Shown here in pieces: positions 1 to 11,040 of a stretch of DNA of 64,000 nt (the first letter of the stretch is position 1; each line of letters opens with the position of its first letter). The notes below the pieces were generated by a model. That model saw only the letters and a program-made list of their open reading frames with translations, had not been told where the DNA came from and did not search any database. The DNA lies in contig CM033745.1 of assembly GCA_019671005.1 (NCBI GenBank), positions 5,937,146 through 6,001,145 of the forward strand, given 5' to 3'. This DNA is from Hibiscus mutabilis. Taxonomy: Eukaryota; Streptophyta; Magnoliopsida; Malvales; Malvaceae. The position numbers were made by a program, and so were the translations under genes.

Positions 1-729
1 TGATAGATTCGCGAGTCTATCCGCCACTGCATTCCGTGTTCGTCAAATGTGCCGCAATGAAACCTCCCATTCTTGCTTTAAAAATTCATGAATTGCCACA
101 ACAACAGCATTCTCATGCTGGCTCGATTCAGTCTCCAGCAACGCACTCACCGCCTCAAGACTATCAGACTATATTTCAATTCGCCTATATCCAACTCTTC
201 GTGTATATATATATATATATGTATGGTTATATTTTGATATACATGTTGTGTAAAAAATATTTCTATACAATTTAAAACTTAAGTCTTAAATTTTAGTACC
301 TTAAACCTTAAATTCTAAACTCTAAATTCTAACCATAAACCTTAAATTCTACCCGCTATAAACTAAACCCCTAAATTCTAAACTTTAAAATTGAAAAACA
401 TGTGTAAACATATTTTCTATTATATATATAACTCAAATAATGCAATGTCCACTTTCTCAAGTTGGCCCAAGAGGTTGATTAATATGTGATTAGGAAAATG
501 TGTAATAGGAATGATTCATAAGATTTTTTTTAAAAAAATAAATGGTCAAAATGAATAAAGTTAAATATTTTAAGGTAAAGTAAAAAAGATTAATTTTTTT
601 AAACTATATTTGAAACAAAGAAATGTACAACATGAACATGAACAACATAACATATTAAAAGAGAAATTTGTGGACTAAATTCACCAATATCTCATATAGT
701 TAAAAGAAAACCGAGTGGCGTGTTGAAAA
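1..729. other. AT-rich intergenic flank with telomere-like degenerate repeat
   Basis: No gene is recognisable. Around 281-390 there is a run of degenerate units of the CCTTAAA / CCCTAAA / TTCTAAAC kind, similar to the plant telomere repeat but too diverged to be a real telomeric tract. A short (AT)n stretch lies near 206-222. The remainder is AT-rich with no supported coding potential. Confidence 0.5.
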
Positions 730-737
730 ATCAATAC

Positions 738-1567
738 TAGGGGTGTTTATAGAGTGAGTTGATCGCGAGTTGAGTAGTGCTCGACTCGTGCGCATTAAAA
801 GATCTTGTTGTTCGACTAGATTCGTTTCTCGTTAAGCTTGACAAAATTTTTACCTTATTTTTTAAAATATAGGTAAAATCTAGTGATACTTTAATACTAT
901 TAGAGCTTAGTATAAACATACAAATTCAAGAAAAAATATGAGGACTAAGGAGATAAATAGAAGAACATGTCATGACTGAGTTAGAGATGAAGTCGATATT
1001 CAAGTGTGAGACTCTTTTTAATTTCTCAACAATATTCGATGAACAAAAAAAAGAGAGAATGCCTTAGAAATTTCGGTGTTTTGAATTCCGATCGTATTCA
1101 TATATGAGAACTAAAGACTTTTCTCATTTTTTACTTTTATACAAAAAGTAATAATCATAAAAATACTTTAAAAAGAATAGAATGCTAATTATTATAATTT
1201 AATTTCTTATTAATACTAATTAACTTTTGAAATTCTCGGGAAATACAAAATGTTTTAAAAATTTGAAACTAAATATTTTATTGGTAAGTTACCTAGCAAG
1301 TCATTGAACAGTTTTCAACTAGCATTTAAACTTCTTGGAACATAATTTTGTAAGGTAGCACCAAAAATCATTAAAAATTTATAAAAGAAAAATAATGAGA
1401 TACTCGCGAACTTATCAAGTCGAGTTGGGTCTTGCTCAACTCGACTCATTAAGATCTCGAGTCGAACTCGAGTTCGAGTCGAGTCAACTCGAGTCAAGCG
1501 TTAATCGTGTTTTGACCGAGTCGATCCCGAGCTATTTGTGAGCTGCTCAACTCAATAAGCACTTCTA
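738..1567. mobile_element. hAT-type non-autonomous transposon (MITE-like) with 8-bp TSD
   Basis: The left end reads TAGGGGTGTTTAT and the reverse complement of the right end reads TAGAAGTGCTTAT, so the ends are imperfect terminal inverted repeats. The 8-bp sequence ATCAATAC lies directly outside both ends (730-737 and 1568-1575), an exact target site duplication. TAGNG-type termini with an 8-bp duplication are the signature of hAT elements. The subterminal regions carry many ACTCGA / TCGAGT motifs on both strands, as expected for transposase-binding subterminal repeats. At 830 bp there is no transposase ORF, so the element would depend on a partner. Confidence 0.8.
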
Positions 1568-1575
1568 ATCAATAC

Positions 1576-2122
1576 CTTCCCTTGAAACTAACATCCATCA
1601 TCTATAGAAACCCAATAATCGTCAACAATACTCCTTGCCTCTATCCAACTAACGCTTAAAATGTGATGTACGAATGGTGAGCGAAAAAAACAATCTTGCA
1701 GGCTGCTTCATTGAACATATCTAAATAAAGCTGACAATCGCATATCAAAGCAAAGTGTCATGAAAAACACTACACAAACGCAAATTTATCTCAAAGGTAG
1801 TTTAGAAAATGAATTTTTCAAAGCTTATTTTTCCCTCATTCCAATTTTCAGTTCTGCCAAGCAAGAATGGAAATAAAATACAAGTTCTTTCAATTTTTCC
1901 ATCATTCCTACCAAGAACACCAAGGGGAAAAATATTAATTTTCTATCTTTCTATTTTTCTATCTCTATAGTTTTCCATCATTTTAATTCTCTTTGCACCT
2001 ACCAAACAAAGCTTAAAAGTCGATAATCTTATGTATATATCAAATATTTGATTTAAATAACAATCAAATTTAATCCATTCAAATCATGAATGCCTCTAAG
2101 TCGGCTTTTGTCCTTGAACCTT
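1576..2122. other. Intergenic, no feature seen
   Basis: AT-rich unique-looking sequence between the hAT element and the 5' LTR of element A. No ORF, repeat or regulatory signal that I can support. Confidence 0.4.
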
Positions 2123-2127
2123 CCTTG

Positions 2128-2323
2128 TGATAGAAATATTATATAGTTTGTTATAATGAATTGTAGTGGGCCGTCTGTCATGGGCCTGTGTATTGAGTTA
2201 GTTGGGTCTATTGTAACTAACTCAAGGGCGTGGGCTGCTATAAATACCCATTTGTATTATGTGAAAGATTATCAGAATATTATCCTTTGAATAAACGAAA
2301 AGTTAGTTATTCAGTTTTCTCTT
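2128..2323 (+). repeat. 5' LTR of element A
   Basis: About 196 bp starting TGATAGAA. It matches the 3' LTR (31735-31911) and the reverse complement of 31950-32143. It contains CTATAAATACCC near 2240, a TATA-box candidate, and the primer binding site follows immediately. The right boundary is judged from where the copies diverge and from the PBS. Confidence 0.8.
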
Positions 2324-2324
2324 G

Positions 2325-2335
2325 TGGTATCGGAG
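2325..2335 (+). other. Primer binding site of element A (tRNA-iMet type)
   Basis: TGGTATCGGAG directly follows the 5' LTR. It differs by one base from TGGTATCAGAG, the usual copia site complementary to the 3' end of initiator tRNA-Met. Confidence 0.75.
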
Positions 2336-2798
2336 AAAGATTCGTTGTTGCGATTCACTCTGCTCTTCCCCCCGTCGTGCTTGCTCCACCGTGATTCATT
2401 GGCTCGTCTGACTCGTTTTGCTGCATGTATCTTGCTTACTATTGCTGCAATGTCTCATTACTTTCTAGTGATATCTTTCTCGTCTTCTTCTTTTGATTTA
2501 TGCTTGTTTGATTGTTTTTGTTCGCTTATTCTTGTTATCTGGTGAAATATTCATTATATCTCCATTTTTGTTTGATCTGTGATTTTTTGCGTCGTTTTGG
2601 CCTTTCGCCTTGTCTGGTTTGCTCTGCTGAGGGTGTTCTATTTTGCGTATCAGGTGTTTGTTTTTTTGCTTAGCTCTATTCTTCTATCATTCGATATATG
2701 GTTTTGTGCGTTGGTTTGGCCTTGCGCTTTGTATGGTTTGCTCCGTTGAGGTTATTTTGTGTTGCGCTTCAGGTGTTTATTATTTTGTCTTGCTCAGT

Positions 2799-2825
2799 CT
2801 TTCTTTCTTTCTTTCTTTCTTTCTT
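2799..2825 (+). repeat. (TTTC)n microsatellite
   Basis: About seven tandem TTTC units in the leader of element A, just upstream of its gag start. They encode the low-complexity LSFFLSFFLLF-type reading seen in one frame. Confidence 0.8.
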
Positions 2826-2846
2826 CTGTTTTGTTCTGCGGATTTT

Positions 2847-3176
2847 ATGGCTCTGAACACTCCTGATCTAGATTTGTCTAGCGACTCTAGTAACACTATT
2901 TCTGCGTCTAGTGTCTTGATTAAACTTTTCTCTACTAAAAAGATAAATGTCACTCTTGATGATCACATATTACTGTTTTACCTAATTTGATTGGTCTTGA
3001 TTCTGCTTCTGAAGTTTGGGATACCCTGCATAGGCTATATAGTGGCAAAACCACGTGTAGGTTAATGTCCTACAAAAGGATGTTACACTCTTAGAAAAAA
3101 GGAAACTTAGTATAAGGGAGTATTTAATGTCTGTTAAAAGCATTTGTGATAATCTGACAAATTGTGGTGAAGTTAT
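2847..3176 (+). pseudogene. Element A gag, N-terminal part (interrupted)
   Basis: An ATG at 2847 opens a Ser/Asp-rich N-terminus. After stops and frame changes the reading continues through an EVWDTLHRLYSGK-like segment and IREYLMSVKSICDNL, typical of the copia gag (UBN2 / retrotran_gag) domain. The reading is cut at position 3176, inside the sequence for GEVI, and continues in the same sense at 25931 with SEHEHIIAILNGILPEYE. Gag would form the virus-like particle. Stops occur near 2988 and 3092, so this is a relic even without the insertion. Confidence 0.8.
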
Positions 3177-3279
3177 TGTAAAACCTTTGATGATTTTGAT
3201 ATAACAAATATTTTTCAAGGACTTAATTGTAAAGCAAACAATTTTTTTAAGTGTCCTAAACTGACAAATACGCCCAGGC

Positions 3280-3793
3280 GTATCGATACGCCCATAAGCG
3301 TATTGATACAATTTTTGAAACATTGGCCACTGTAAGCATCCGTTTCGATGCGGCTCTGTCTGTATCGATACGACCTTCAAATGAGCTAAGTATTTTTCCT
3401 CAGGTGTTTCGATACGATTACATTCGTATCGATACGGCCTTCATACTGGGTTTAAGTTTTAAGCATTGCATACCGATACACCACTAGGCGTTTCGATACG
3501 CTTCAAAGATTTTCTCAAATATCAGCATTTAATGATTTAACCGTTAGAGTCAGTTATTGGGAAAAACCAATTTTAAAATGTCGTTGGACCCGTATCGATA
3601 CACCTCAAGATGTACCGATACAAGTTCAGTCAATAGCTCAAGCGAGCAAAATTGCGTCGATACGGCTTCTCTCGTATCGATACGCCCTTTTCTTTTTACT
3701 AAGACCGTACCGATATGCTTCCCCGCGTATCTATACGCCCCTGTTAGTTTGTGCACAACTGCTCTTTCTTCTTATAGTCAGATACCGATACGG
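3280..3793. promoter_or_regulatory. Array of GTATCGATAC-type palindromes in the LTR of element B
   Basis: Five perfect copies of the 10-bp palindrome GTATCGATAC lie at 3280, 3362, 3426, 3592 and 3674. About ten variants with one or two changes sit between and around them, such as GTTTCGATAC, GTACCGATAC and GTATCTATAC. They are spaced tens of bases apart and end about 95 bp upstream of the TATA box. A clustered palindrome upstream of a core promoter looks like a multi-site binding array for a dimeric factor. Dense palindromes have been reported in Sirevirus LTRs, but the binding factor is unknown to me. Confidence 0.75.
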
Positions 3794-3887
3794 ATGGTTG
3801 ATCAAGAGCATTAATTGCGCAAAAATGCAGCCCAACGACTGCAATAATGATCTCAACCACTCAAACGGATAGAAATGAATGCAAGGG

Positions 3888-3895
3888 TATAAAAG
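3888..3895 (+). promoter_or_regulatory. TATA box of the element B 5' LTR
   Basis: TATAAAAG in the context GGGTATAAAAGCAAGC, conserved in the 3' LTR at 25437-25444. Position and sequence fit a plant core promoter at the U3/R boundary. Confidence 0.7.
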
Positions 3896-4380
3896 CAAGC
3901 CTCCAAAGCACCAGCAACAACTATTGAACCATCAAGCAACATCCAAGCATTAATACAAACCTTTGTGCCTTATAGAGTCATATCTTTGTACCCAACTCAT
4001 TGGAGTTTTCATTGTAAATCTTTATTTAGAGTTTGGGTGTGTTTTGATTGTAATTGAGCAATATCCATCTTGTAAGAGATATATTTAGATTGCCAACTTC
4101 TTCTTTGTATTGAGAGATTTCTTGGGTCAATCTTTGGGTAGAAAGATTGACCGATTGTAAAAGTTGCCTCCTAATCCTAGAAAAGGGGAAGAAAATCTAG
4201 TGGATTTTGTTGAAAATCCTTAATGGGAGCTAAGGTAGTGGATGTAGAGCTTGTTAGAAGCTTGAACCACTATAATTGCCTTTGTCCTTTATTTTTCAAT
4301 TTCTTTTTTGCTCCCTCAAATTTTAAATAGCCAATTCACCCCTCTTGGCCAAATCACTATCATTTGATCCACTTAACAAT

Positions 4381-4391
4381 TGGTATCAGAG
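4381..4391 (+). other. Primer binding site of element B (tRNA-iMet)
   Basis: TGGTATCAGAG starts two bases after the 5' LTR end and is the standard copia primer site complementary to initiator tRNA-Met. Confidence 0.9.
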
Positions 4392-4465
4392 TTTAACTCT
4401 TTGAAGGCTTAACATCCACAAGAGGCGATCCTTGAAGAGTGTTGATCATCTATCTATTCATTGCC

Positions 4466-6072
4466 ATGGCTTTTACCTCTGGGCAAAATCTATACGAGTT
4501 ACAATCGATCACAAAGCCACCTTATTTCAATGGGGATAACTATCCCTATTGGAATAACCGGATGAGACTCTTCATCAAATCCACCGACTATGTCCTTTTG
4601 AGATGTAGTAGAAGATGGATCGACCATTCCGATGAAAAGAGATGATGAAGGAAGACTTGTTCCGAAGACAAGAGTGGAGATGACTGATGAAGATCAGAGA
4701 AAACTCCAATTCAACGATCAAGCCCTACACATCTTGTTTTGTGCACTCGGTCTCGACATGTATGCCAAGATGTCTACGTGCACAAGTGCAAAGGAGGTGT
4801 GGGACAAGTTAAAGACCACTTATGAGGGCACCAACGACGTGAAGGAGACCAAGATTGGGATCCTCAATCTAAGCTATGAGAACTTCAAGATGGAGCCAAA
4901 TGAAAGCGTTTACAAGATGTTCAACCGGTTCTCGATTATTGTAAATGGTCTCAAGGGCTTCGGTGAGATCATTCTCGAAGACAAACTTATTCGGAAACTA
5001 CTCTACTCTCTTCCCAAATCATGAGATGGAAAGAGAACCGCTATCATCGAGGCGAAGAACTTGAAGCTCGATGAATTAGTAGGATCTCTCCTTATTCATG
5101 AGATCATAAAGCAAGGAAGGGAAGAAGAAAAGAAAAGAGTAGAGAAGAAGGAAGTGGACAAGAAGATGCTTGGTATTACTCTCAAAGCTTCTTTTGAGGA
5201 GAGCGATTCAAGCGAGGAGGAAGACAAAGATATGGCCATGTGGTTTACCCGGTTCATGACGTCCAACTGTGGAAGAAAATTCAATAGAAGATGGAGTTCA
5301 AGAACAAGAGAAAAGAAGAAAAGAATGACCAACTCATTTGTTATGAGTGCAAGAATCTCGATCACATTCGCACCGATTGCCCTCAACTAAAGAAGAAGAG
5401 CTTCGAAAAGAAGAAGAAGCTCAAAGCTCAAATGGCAACTTGGAGTGACGAGGAGTCATCCGAGGATGATGAGCATGAAGTGGCCAACCTTTGCCTTATG
5501 GCCCTTGAGGAGGAACTACCGGTAAACTCTAACTCATCATCTTTTACTTATGATAAATTATATGATGCTTATGATGAGCTACAAGATGTTTACGACGAAT
5601 TGGTAGAAAAATACAAAGAGTCTATTTTAAAAAATAAGAAAAACATTCCCGATTTGAAATTTCAAAATGAGTCTTTCAAAAACCAATTCCGAATTGGAAA
5701 AGAAAGTTTATATTTGGTAAATCTTTCAAATGAGCTTAAAAAGAAAAAATCATGATTTAGAAAAACTTCTTTCCGATTTCCAAGATTGTCACACAAAGAA
5801 GGTGCATAATCTTAAAACTTCTCTTACTACTGGGAAAAATATTTTTGAAAATGGTAGTTCTTCAAAAACCCAATATGTAAAGAGAAAGACATTTAACCCC
5901 AAACAAAGAAGTTTTCAAAAGCAATCTAAGACAAAGAGTTAGGAGTGTATGGGTACCTAAGGAACTTATAGTTTCTAACAATATGAATGTTATTGCTTCT
6001 TGGATTCCCAAGGGAACCAAGATTTTGGGAACTAATGTTTATGGACCCAAAATGATTTGGGTATCAAAATGA
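4466..6072 (+). pseudogene. Element B gag (Sirevirus type), degenerate
   Basis: The ATG at 4466 opens with a region containing FNGDNYPYWNNRMRLF, the usual start of Sirevirus Gag. A frameshift near 4630 moves the reading, which then runs through the capsid-like UBN2 domain (EVWDKLKTTYEGTNDVKETK, about 4790-4860). It meets a stop near 5023 and shifts again near 5290. The C-terminal part has a zinc knuckle beginning CYECKNLDHIRTDC, followed by a Lys-rich stretch and an acidic WSDEESSEDDEHEVANLCLMA segment. A coiled-coil-like region and a basic tail follow. The product would package element RNA. At least four breaks make it non-functional. Confidence 0.85.
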
Positions 6073-6109
6073 AAAACTTGATCTTTGTTTGTAGGGGGAG
6101 CAATGCTAT

Positions 6110-8960
6110 TGTAATCACTCATTTTTTACTTGTAAATACATATTAATGTTGCATGTATGTTTATTATAATATATGTTTATTGTTTGCATGAGTTTTACTA
6201 ATATATATAAAGGGTATGCATGTATATTATAAGCTATGTATGTATACATATTAAGGGTGTATGTGTGTCGCGTGTGTATGAGCGTATATGATTAATATAT
6301 ATAGATGTTATGTTAATTATATGTATGATTATACGTACGTATGCTAGAATATTATATTAATTAATGATTGTATAATATAAGTATACATTGTCGTATGTAT
6401 AAGTATTGCTGTTATAATTATATTATTATTGGGCTGATAAAATAAAAAGTTAAATATATTAAACCCAAATAAAATTTACAGTCCAAGTCCAATTACAAGG
6501 CCCAGTTGGCCCAAATCTAAATTTTATCTAATTACAATGTGCAGGTAACTGTGGGCCGTTGGATCAAGATCTGATCCAACGGCCACAATGCAACCAGGAA
6601 GTCAAAAATATCTGCCAGGCGCGTGTTCCACACGTATGGACCGTTCGAGTGCCACGCGCGCACGCTTTAACATCCCACACGCGCGTAAGATCCACGCGTT
6701 CTGACTCCTCGACTTTGGAGCTCCACGTGGCGAAATCTAAAGCCGTCTCATCAAATCGAGGCTTCATCCAGGCCGATCGTTCTTCAAGCCATCTCGACCG
6801 TTAGATCAGATCTGATCTAACGGCCGAGAACGCGTCTGGCCGCTGGCAGAATGTCCATATCGCCACCGCGCCAATATTCAGTCCCCGTGTTCAGAACATG
6901 CCCAAGATAACAAGCAAAATTGTCAGTTCAATCCAGATCTGAAAAAGCAAGATGCAACTTGCAACAAAACGAAGACAATAATATATATGAAACGGGAACT
7001 TTTGTAACGGGATGGAGAAAAAAAAAACGAGAGTAGTAACACAAAAAAGGGAGACCGGAGATCTTGTAGAAAGAAAAAAATTTGTAACCAGTCAAGTGAT
7101 AATCAAAAGACAGATCCGAGGTGGTAAATTTTTGTCTCTTTTTTTCTTACTTGTTTTCCTTACATACATATACTGAAAGAAAAAAATGAAACAAGAAAGG
7201 AGAGTAGTCTTACAGGCGTTGCTTGTGGGTCTTCCCTTCCTCGGTGATAAGCCTTTCGGCTCCTACAAGTCGATCCGTGAATCAAGGAAGGGGGAAGACC
7301 CCAGTAGTTATATTTTAGGTTTTAAAACTTTTTTTGGTTCGTATTTCCTAGATCTAGGGTAAATAAGGGGGTATCCTCTGAATCCAACCATGGATTCATG
7401 TTGAGGATGAAATAGTGGTTATTTTGGTGTCTTTTGGAGGCTCGCCGGCGTCGGTTAGCGGCGGCCGGCGGCGGAGAATACGGCGGTCGGCCGCCAGATT
7501 CTGGGTTTCAGAAGAACAAGGGAGAGAAAACGAAGGACGTGGTTCTTACCAAAATCAGAAAAATGAACGAATGGCCAAAAATTTGGTTTCAGCCTAAAAA
7601 GAGGGTTTATATAGGTGTTTTTATTTTGCTAAATGGGTAAATTACACACTTAATCCCACCGCGTTTTCAATATTTTCATTTTTGTCTTGCCGCATGGTAT
7701 AATTACAATCCCAGTCCTCCTGATATTTCAAAATCTTGTAATCTAGTCCCTAAATTACACCGATTCAGATTTTAAATGGCAAAATTACGCCTTTAGTCAT
7801 CCCGCGTTTTCGAATTTTTCACTTTGGGTCTGCCCCTTGGTCTAATTACAATTATGGTCCTTTTAGGTTTTGTTTGTTTCGCAATTTCGTCCCTAAATTA
7901 CATATTATTGCTCTTAATTTCTGCCCCTGACTTTTGTTTTCTTTCATTTTGATCTGTATTCTTTGTAAATATTAATGTTCGTATTATAATCGTATATGTT
8001 GATGTATTCTATTATTTTATTTTATTTTATGTCCCTCGTATATGACTCGTATTTTATGTTTACATATATATGTGTATTAAGATTATAATGGTCGTCGTGC
8101 GCCTTTTATCCTAAGTTATTCATATTAAGCATGTTATGTTTTAGTTGATTCGTACATGGCGTATTTTGTATTTTATATGTGTGTGTTTCCTTGTTTTTAG
8201 GGTTTACATGTTAGTGTATTTACCCTTTTTGTACGATATGTGGACCCGTATATGTTGAAATATGTTTTATTACTAGTATGCATGTTTTTTTTAATATTTG
8301 TTCGTCTATATGTACTTATTCCTGCCTTATTATTTTGACATATTATAGTTGTTTTTATCTGTTATTTAGAATAATATGTATATATACATGTTTTAGTCTA
8401 GAATATCATTTATGTTAAATTAGTATTCTGGTATGTCAATATTTATTATATTTAAATATTTTTGCCATGTTTTACGTTTTTGCCACTAAGATTGCATATC
8501 GAGATATAACTTGTTAATGCGGAGTCCTTTTATCCGAGTGTAAACGGGGCCAGTATCAAGCGTAGTGATAGTGGTTGAGCGTTTATTCTCGGGTAACGGG
8601 ACCCTTAAAATATATTCGCAATTATGACCGAATTTTAAAATAATCGTCACTCTAATCCGGAAAATCCAATATTAATAAAGCGGTAATTATTAAAGTACCA
8701 ATTTTGGGCGGTGTGGGGGTGCTAATCCTTCCCCATCCGTAATCGACTCCCGAACCCTGTCTTTTTGAATCTCTGGTTTTATGGTGTCCAGCCTACCTAA
8801 GTGGCCGGTGGCGACTCCATTTTTTTAATGCGGTTTCTTTTAAAAAAACCCCACGGAATAAATATTTTATATCCAAAGAATCACGAACACCTTTTCAAAA
8901 AAATACTTTGAAAAAGCCACGTTTTTATTTAGCGATTTTAAAAACAGAGACATCGCTACA
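6110..8960 (+). repeat. 5' LTR of element C
   Basis: 2851 bp, nearly identical along its whole length to 16219-19090. By eye the differences are scattered substitutions plus a few small indels, for example an extra stretch in the 3' copy near 16781. A TTTATATAGG TATA-like motif lies near 7608. A G/C-rich patch at 7440-7500 encodes short Arg-rich ORFs in both copies. These are not genes. Confidence 0.9.
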
Positions 8961-8962
8961 GA

Positions 8963-8980
8963 TGGTGACTCTGCTGGGGA
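8963..8980 (+). other. Primer binding site of element C (Tat/Ogre type)
   Basis: TGGTGACTCTGCTGGGGA starts two bases after the LTR. The TGGYGACTC opening resembles the tRNA-Arg-complementary site of Tat/Ogre elements. The tRNA assignment is from family knowledge and was not checked. Confidence 0.6.
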
Positions 8981-9744
8981 CAATTTTTGTTTTTTTTATA
9001 AAAAAAAACAAACAAACAAGAGAGTCGAGCTTTTTGAAATAATTACCGTTTTAATAATATTAGAAGTTCCGGATTAAAGTGGCTATTAAATTAATATTCG
9101 GTTATAATTGCGCGTTTATTTTAACGCATTTAAAATTTGGCATATAAACCCGTTTTTTAAGTGGGGGGAAAACGCTAATGCTTTCGTGGAGATATCGTTC
9201 TCCCGTATGGGCCTAGCAAGTACCTTCAGGGCTCGAGTACCTTATGCTTTCGTAAGGATATCGTTCCTTCGTACGGGCATAAGCGAATGGGTCCCCCTGA
9301 ATTGAACCCGGTTGAAAAGAGCCTATAATGGGTGATGATCGGGGGCCTTGCTACCCTTAGTAGGGGACAGCAAGGACAATTCGGGTACCTCCTAGCACCA
9401 ACACTGCATGTAGAGAACATAGAAACCCACCATGTTAGAGCCATGCGGATAACCTTAGGTGTTTTGGACTAGATAAATAGGGTCGTTTTGTTTATTTACC
9501 TTATTTAATTTGTCCTTTTATTTATGTATCCGGTACTAACTCATTTCTTTTTGTGTTTTATTTTATTTTTACACATATTTTTGTTGCATTATCATTGCAT
9601 CCACATTACATAGAGGCGTTGATTCAAGTGGTTTGCCCGATTAGAAAATCTTTCATCATGGAAAAAAGGTATCTTAAGAAGGACAACATCGATCCAATCG
9701 CGTGACATCGGTCAGAGATTACTCAACAAATCTGACGTAACAAT

Positions 9745-9951
9745 TTGCCGAACAAGCGTGTAGTGCCAAAGTATACACACGAGACCCTGATGGTGGACAT
9801 ACAACGAGCTACAAGGTGTGTGAATGACTTAGCTACCGAAGCCGCGACTCTCCGACCTTTCGTAACCCCGGACATGGAAGAAGCACCAAGGTTTATCAAG
9901 TTGCTCAGAGCTGTTGAGGAGCTAGGAGGTAGAGCTAGGGATTATGTGTAG
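9745..9951 (+). CDS. Small ORF in the leader of element C, function unknown
   Basis: A 68-codon open frame whose first codon is TTG, so the true start is uncertain. The peptide is helical-looking, with AATLRPFVTPDMEEAPRF and a final RAVEELGGRARDYV. A diverged, broken version occurs at the matching place in element D (49757-49930), with AKALHPFIHLETEERPRF-like wording. Its position before Gag matches the ORF1 that Tat/Ogre elements carry upstream of gag, so it may be an ORF1 remnant. I do not recognise a domain. Conservation between two elements suggests past function, but chance survival of shared ancestry is equally possible. Confidence 0.35.
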   Translation: MPNKRVVPKYTHETLMVDIQRATRCVNDLATEAATLRPFVTPDMEEAPRFIKLLRAVEELGGRARDYV

Positions 9952-11040
9952 AACTTTATTTTGTAATTAAGACTTTGTAATAGACTCTTTTTGTAATAGG
10001 GACTCCTTTTGTAATATGGATCTTTTTTTTTAATCTGGACCCTTTAATTCCCATGAAAGTCGTTCGAAAGGGTGATTACCAGCGGAATCAAAGCCTTTAT
10101 TTGCATTCATGTTGCATATCATGACATGGTGTTGATTCAAGAACAGTTCATTAAAAGGCTTTCAAAATAGAAAAAGTTTGCTTTGCCGGGAACGATAATA
10201 TTACAGTATCAAGTTAGGCCGAGCAAAGACCAATCGCAAAAGAAGACGGTACGACAATAAGGCACGTGCAACGCAGAAGATTCAGTCAGGGCCGCAGAAC
10301 CCCAATTTTAAATCTTCACATTCGACCATTTTTAAAATTCTCAGATTTTAATTTAACACAAAAAAAAAGAAAAAATTGAAAATATTATTATTTTGCTTTG
10401 ACACTTCTTCTCTCATAAAACTTTCAGAATAATAACAATAACAAAAAGAAACCTAAAAGTTTCATTTTTAAGTAAGTTAAAATTTTTGATAATAAAAATG
10501 GGGAAATTTTTAAACCAAATGATCTTTGAGAATTTTAATTTAAACCCTAAAATTTTTAAAGTACTCTCTTAGGACCGATAGAATCCATCCCTGTTTAGAC
10601 GTATTATTCGTTTGCACCCAGAAAAGATCTTATCTGCATTATGCCTGCACTTGTTGATGTCATTTTTAGAAGCCACAAAAATAAATATCATAACGTCACA
10701 AGTATATAGAATAGAATAAGAAGAGAATGCGAAGTCATCCATCATCCTGAAGACGACGTCGAGACGTGGAGCACAGGTTTTGCTTCCCGAAGTCAAGATC
10801 TCCCGAAGTCAAGATCTCCAGAAGGAAGCTAACTGTCACCTGTAATTCATTATTAGTTTCTTGCAACCAGACATTTTTCTATTGATTGAAAGTCTTTTAA
10901 GGACTGTTCGAGAATCAACACCGCATTTGCATTCATGCATTGCATTGCATTACATGTACAATCATGACATATTTTACATAACACTATCACTACCTTGCAT
11001 AAAATTTGGGGGGGGAGTAATCCAAAGAACAATTAGAGTT

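Larger units (their letters stand above)
3177..4378 (+). repeat. 5' LTR of element B
   Basis: Runs from TGTAAAACC to ACTTAACA and pairs with 24623-25930. The 5' copy lacks about 100 bp present in the 3' copy (around 24705-24800), so an internal deletion occurred after insertion. It holds the palindrome array, a TATA box at 3888 and the transcription start region. Confidence 0.9.

Noticed and set aside
2324..2990. Hydrophobic ORFs rich in Phe, Leu and Cys
   Set aside because: Low-complexity T-rich leader of element A including a TTTC microsatellite; no conserved protein signature until the ATG at 2847.
7415..7640. Overlapping Arg/Gly-rich ORFs, repeated at 17547-17772
   Set aside because: They are at the same offset in both LTRs of element C, in a GC-rich patch, with no family match; duplicated because the LTR is duplicated.
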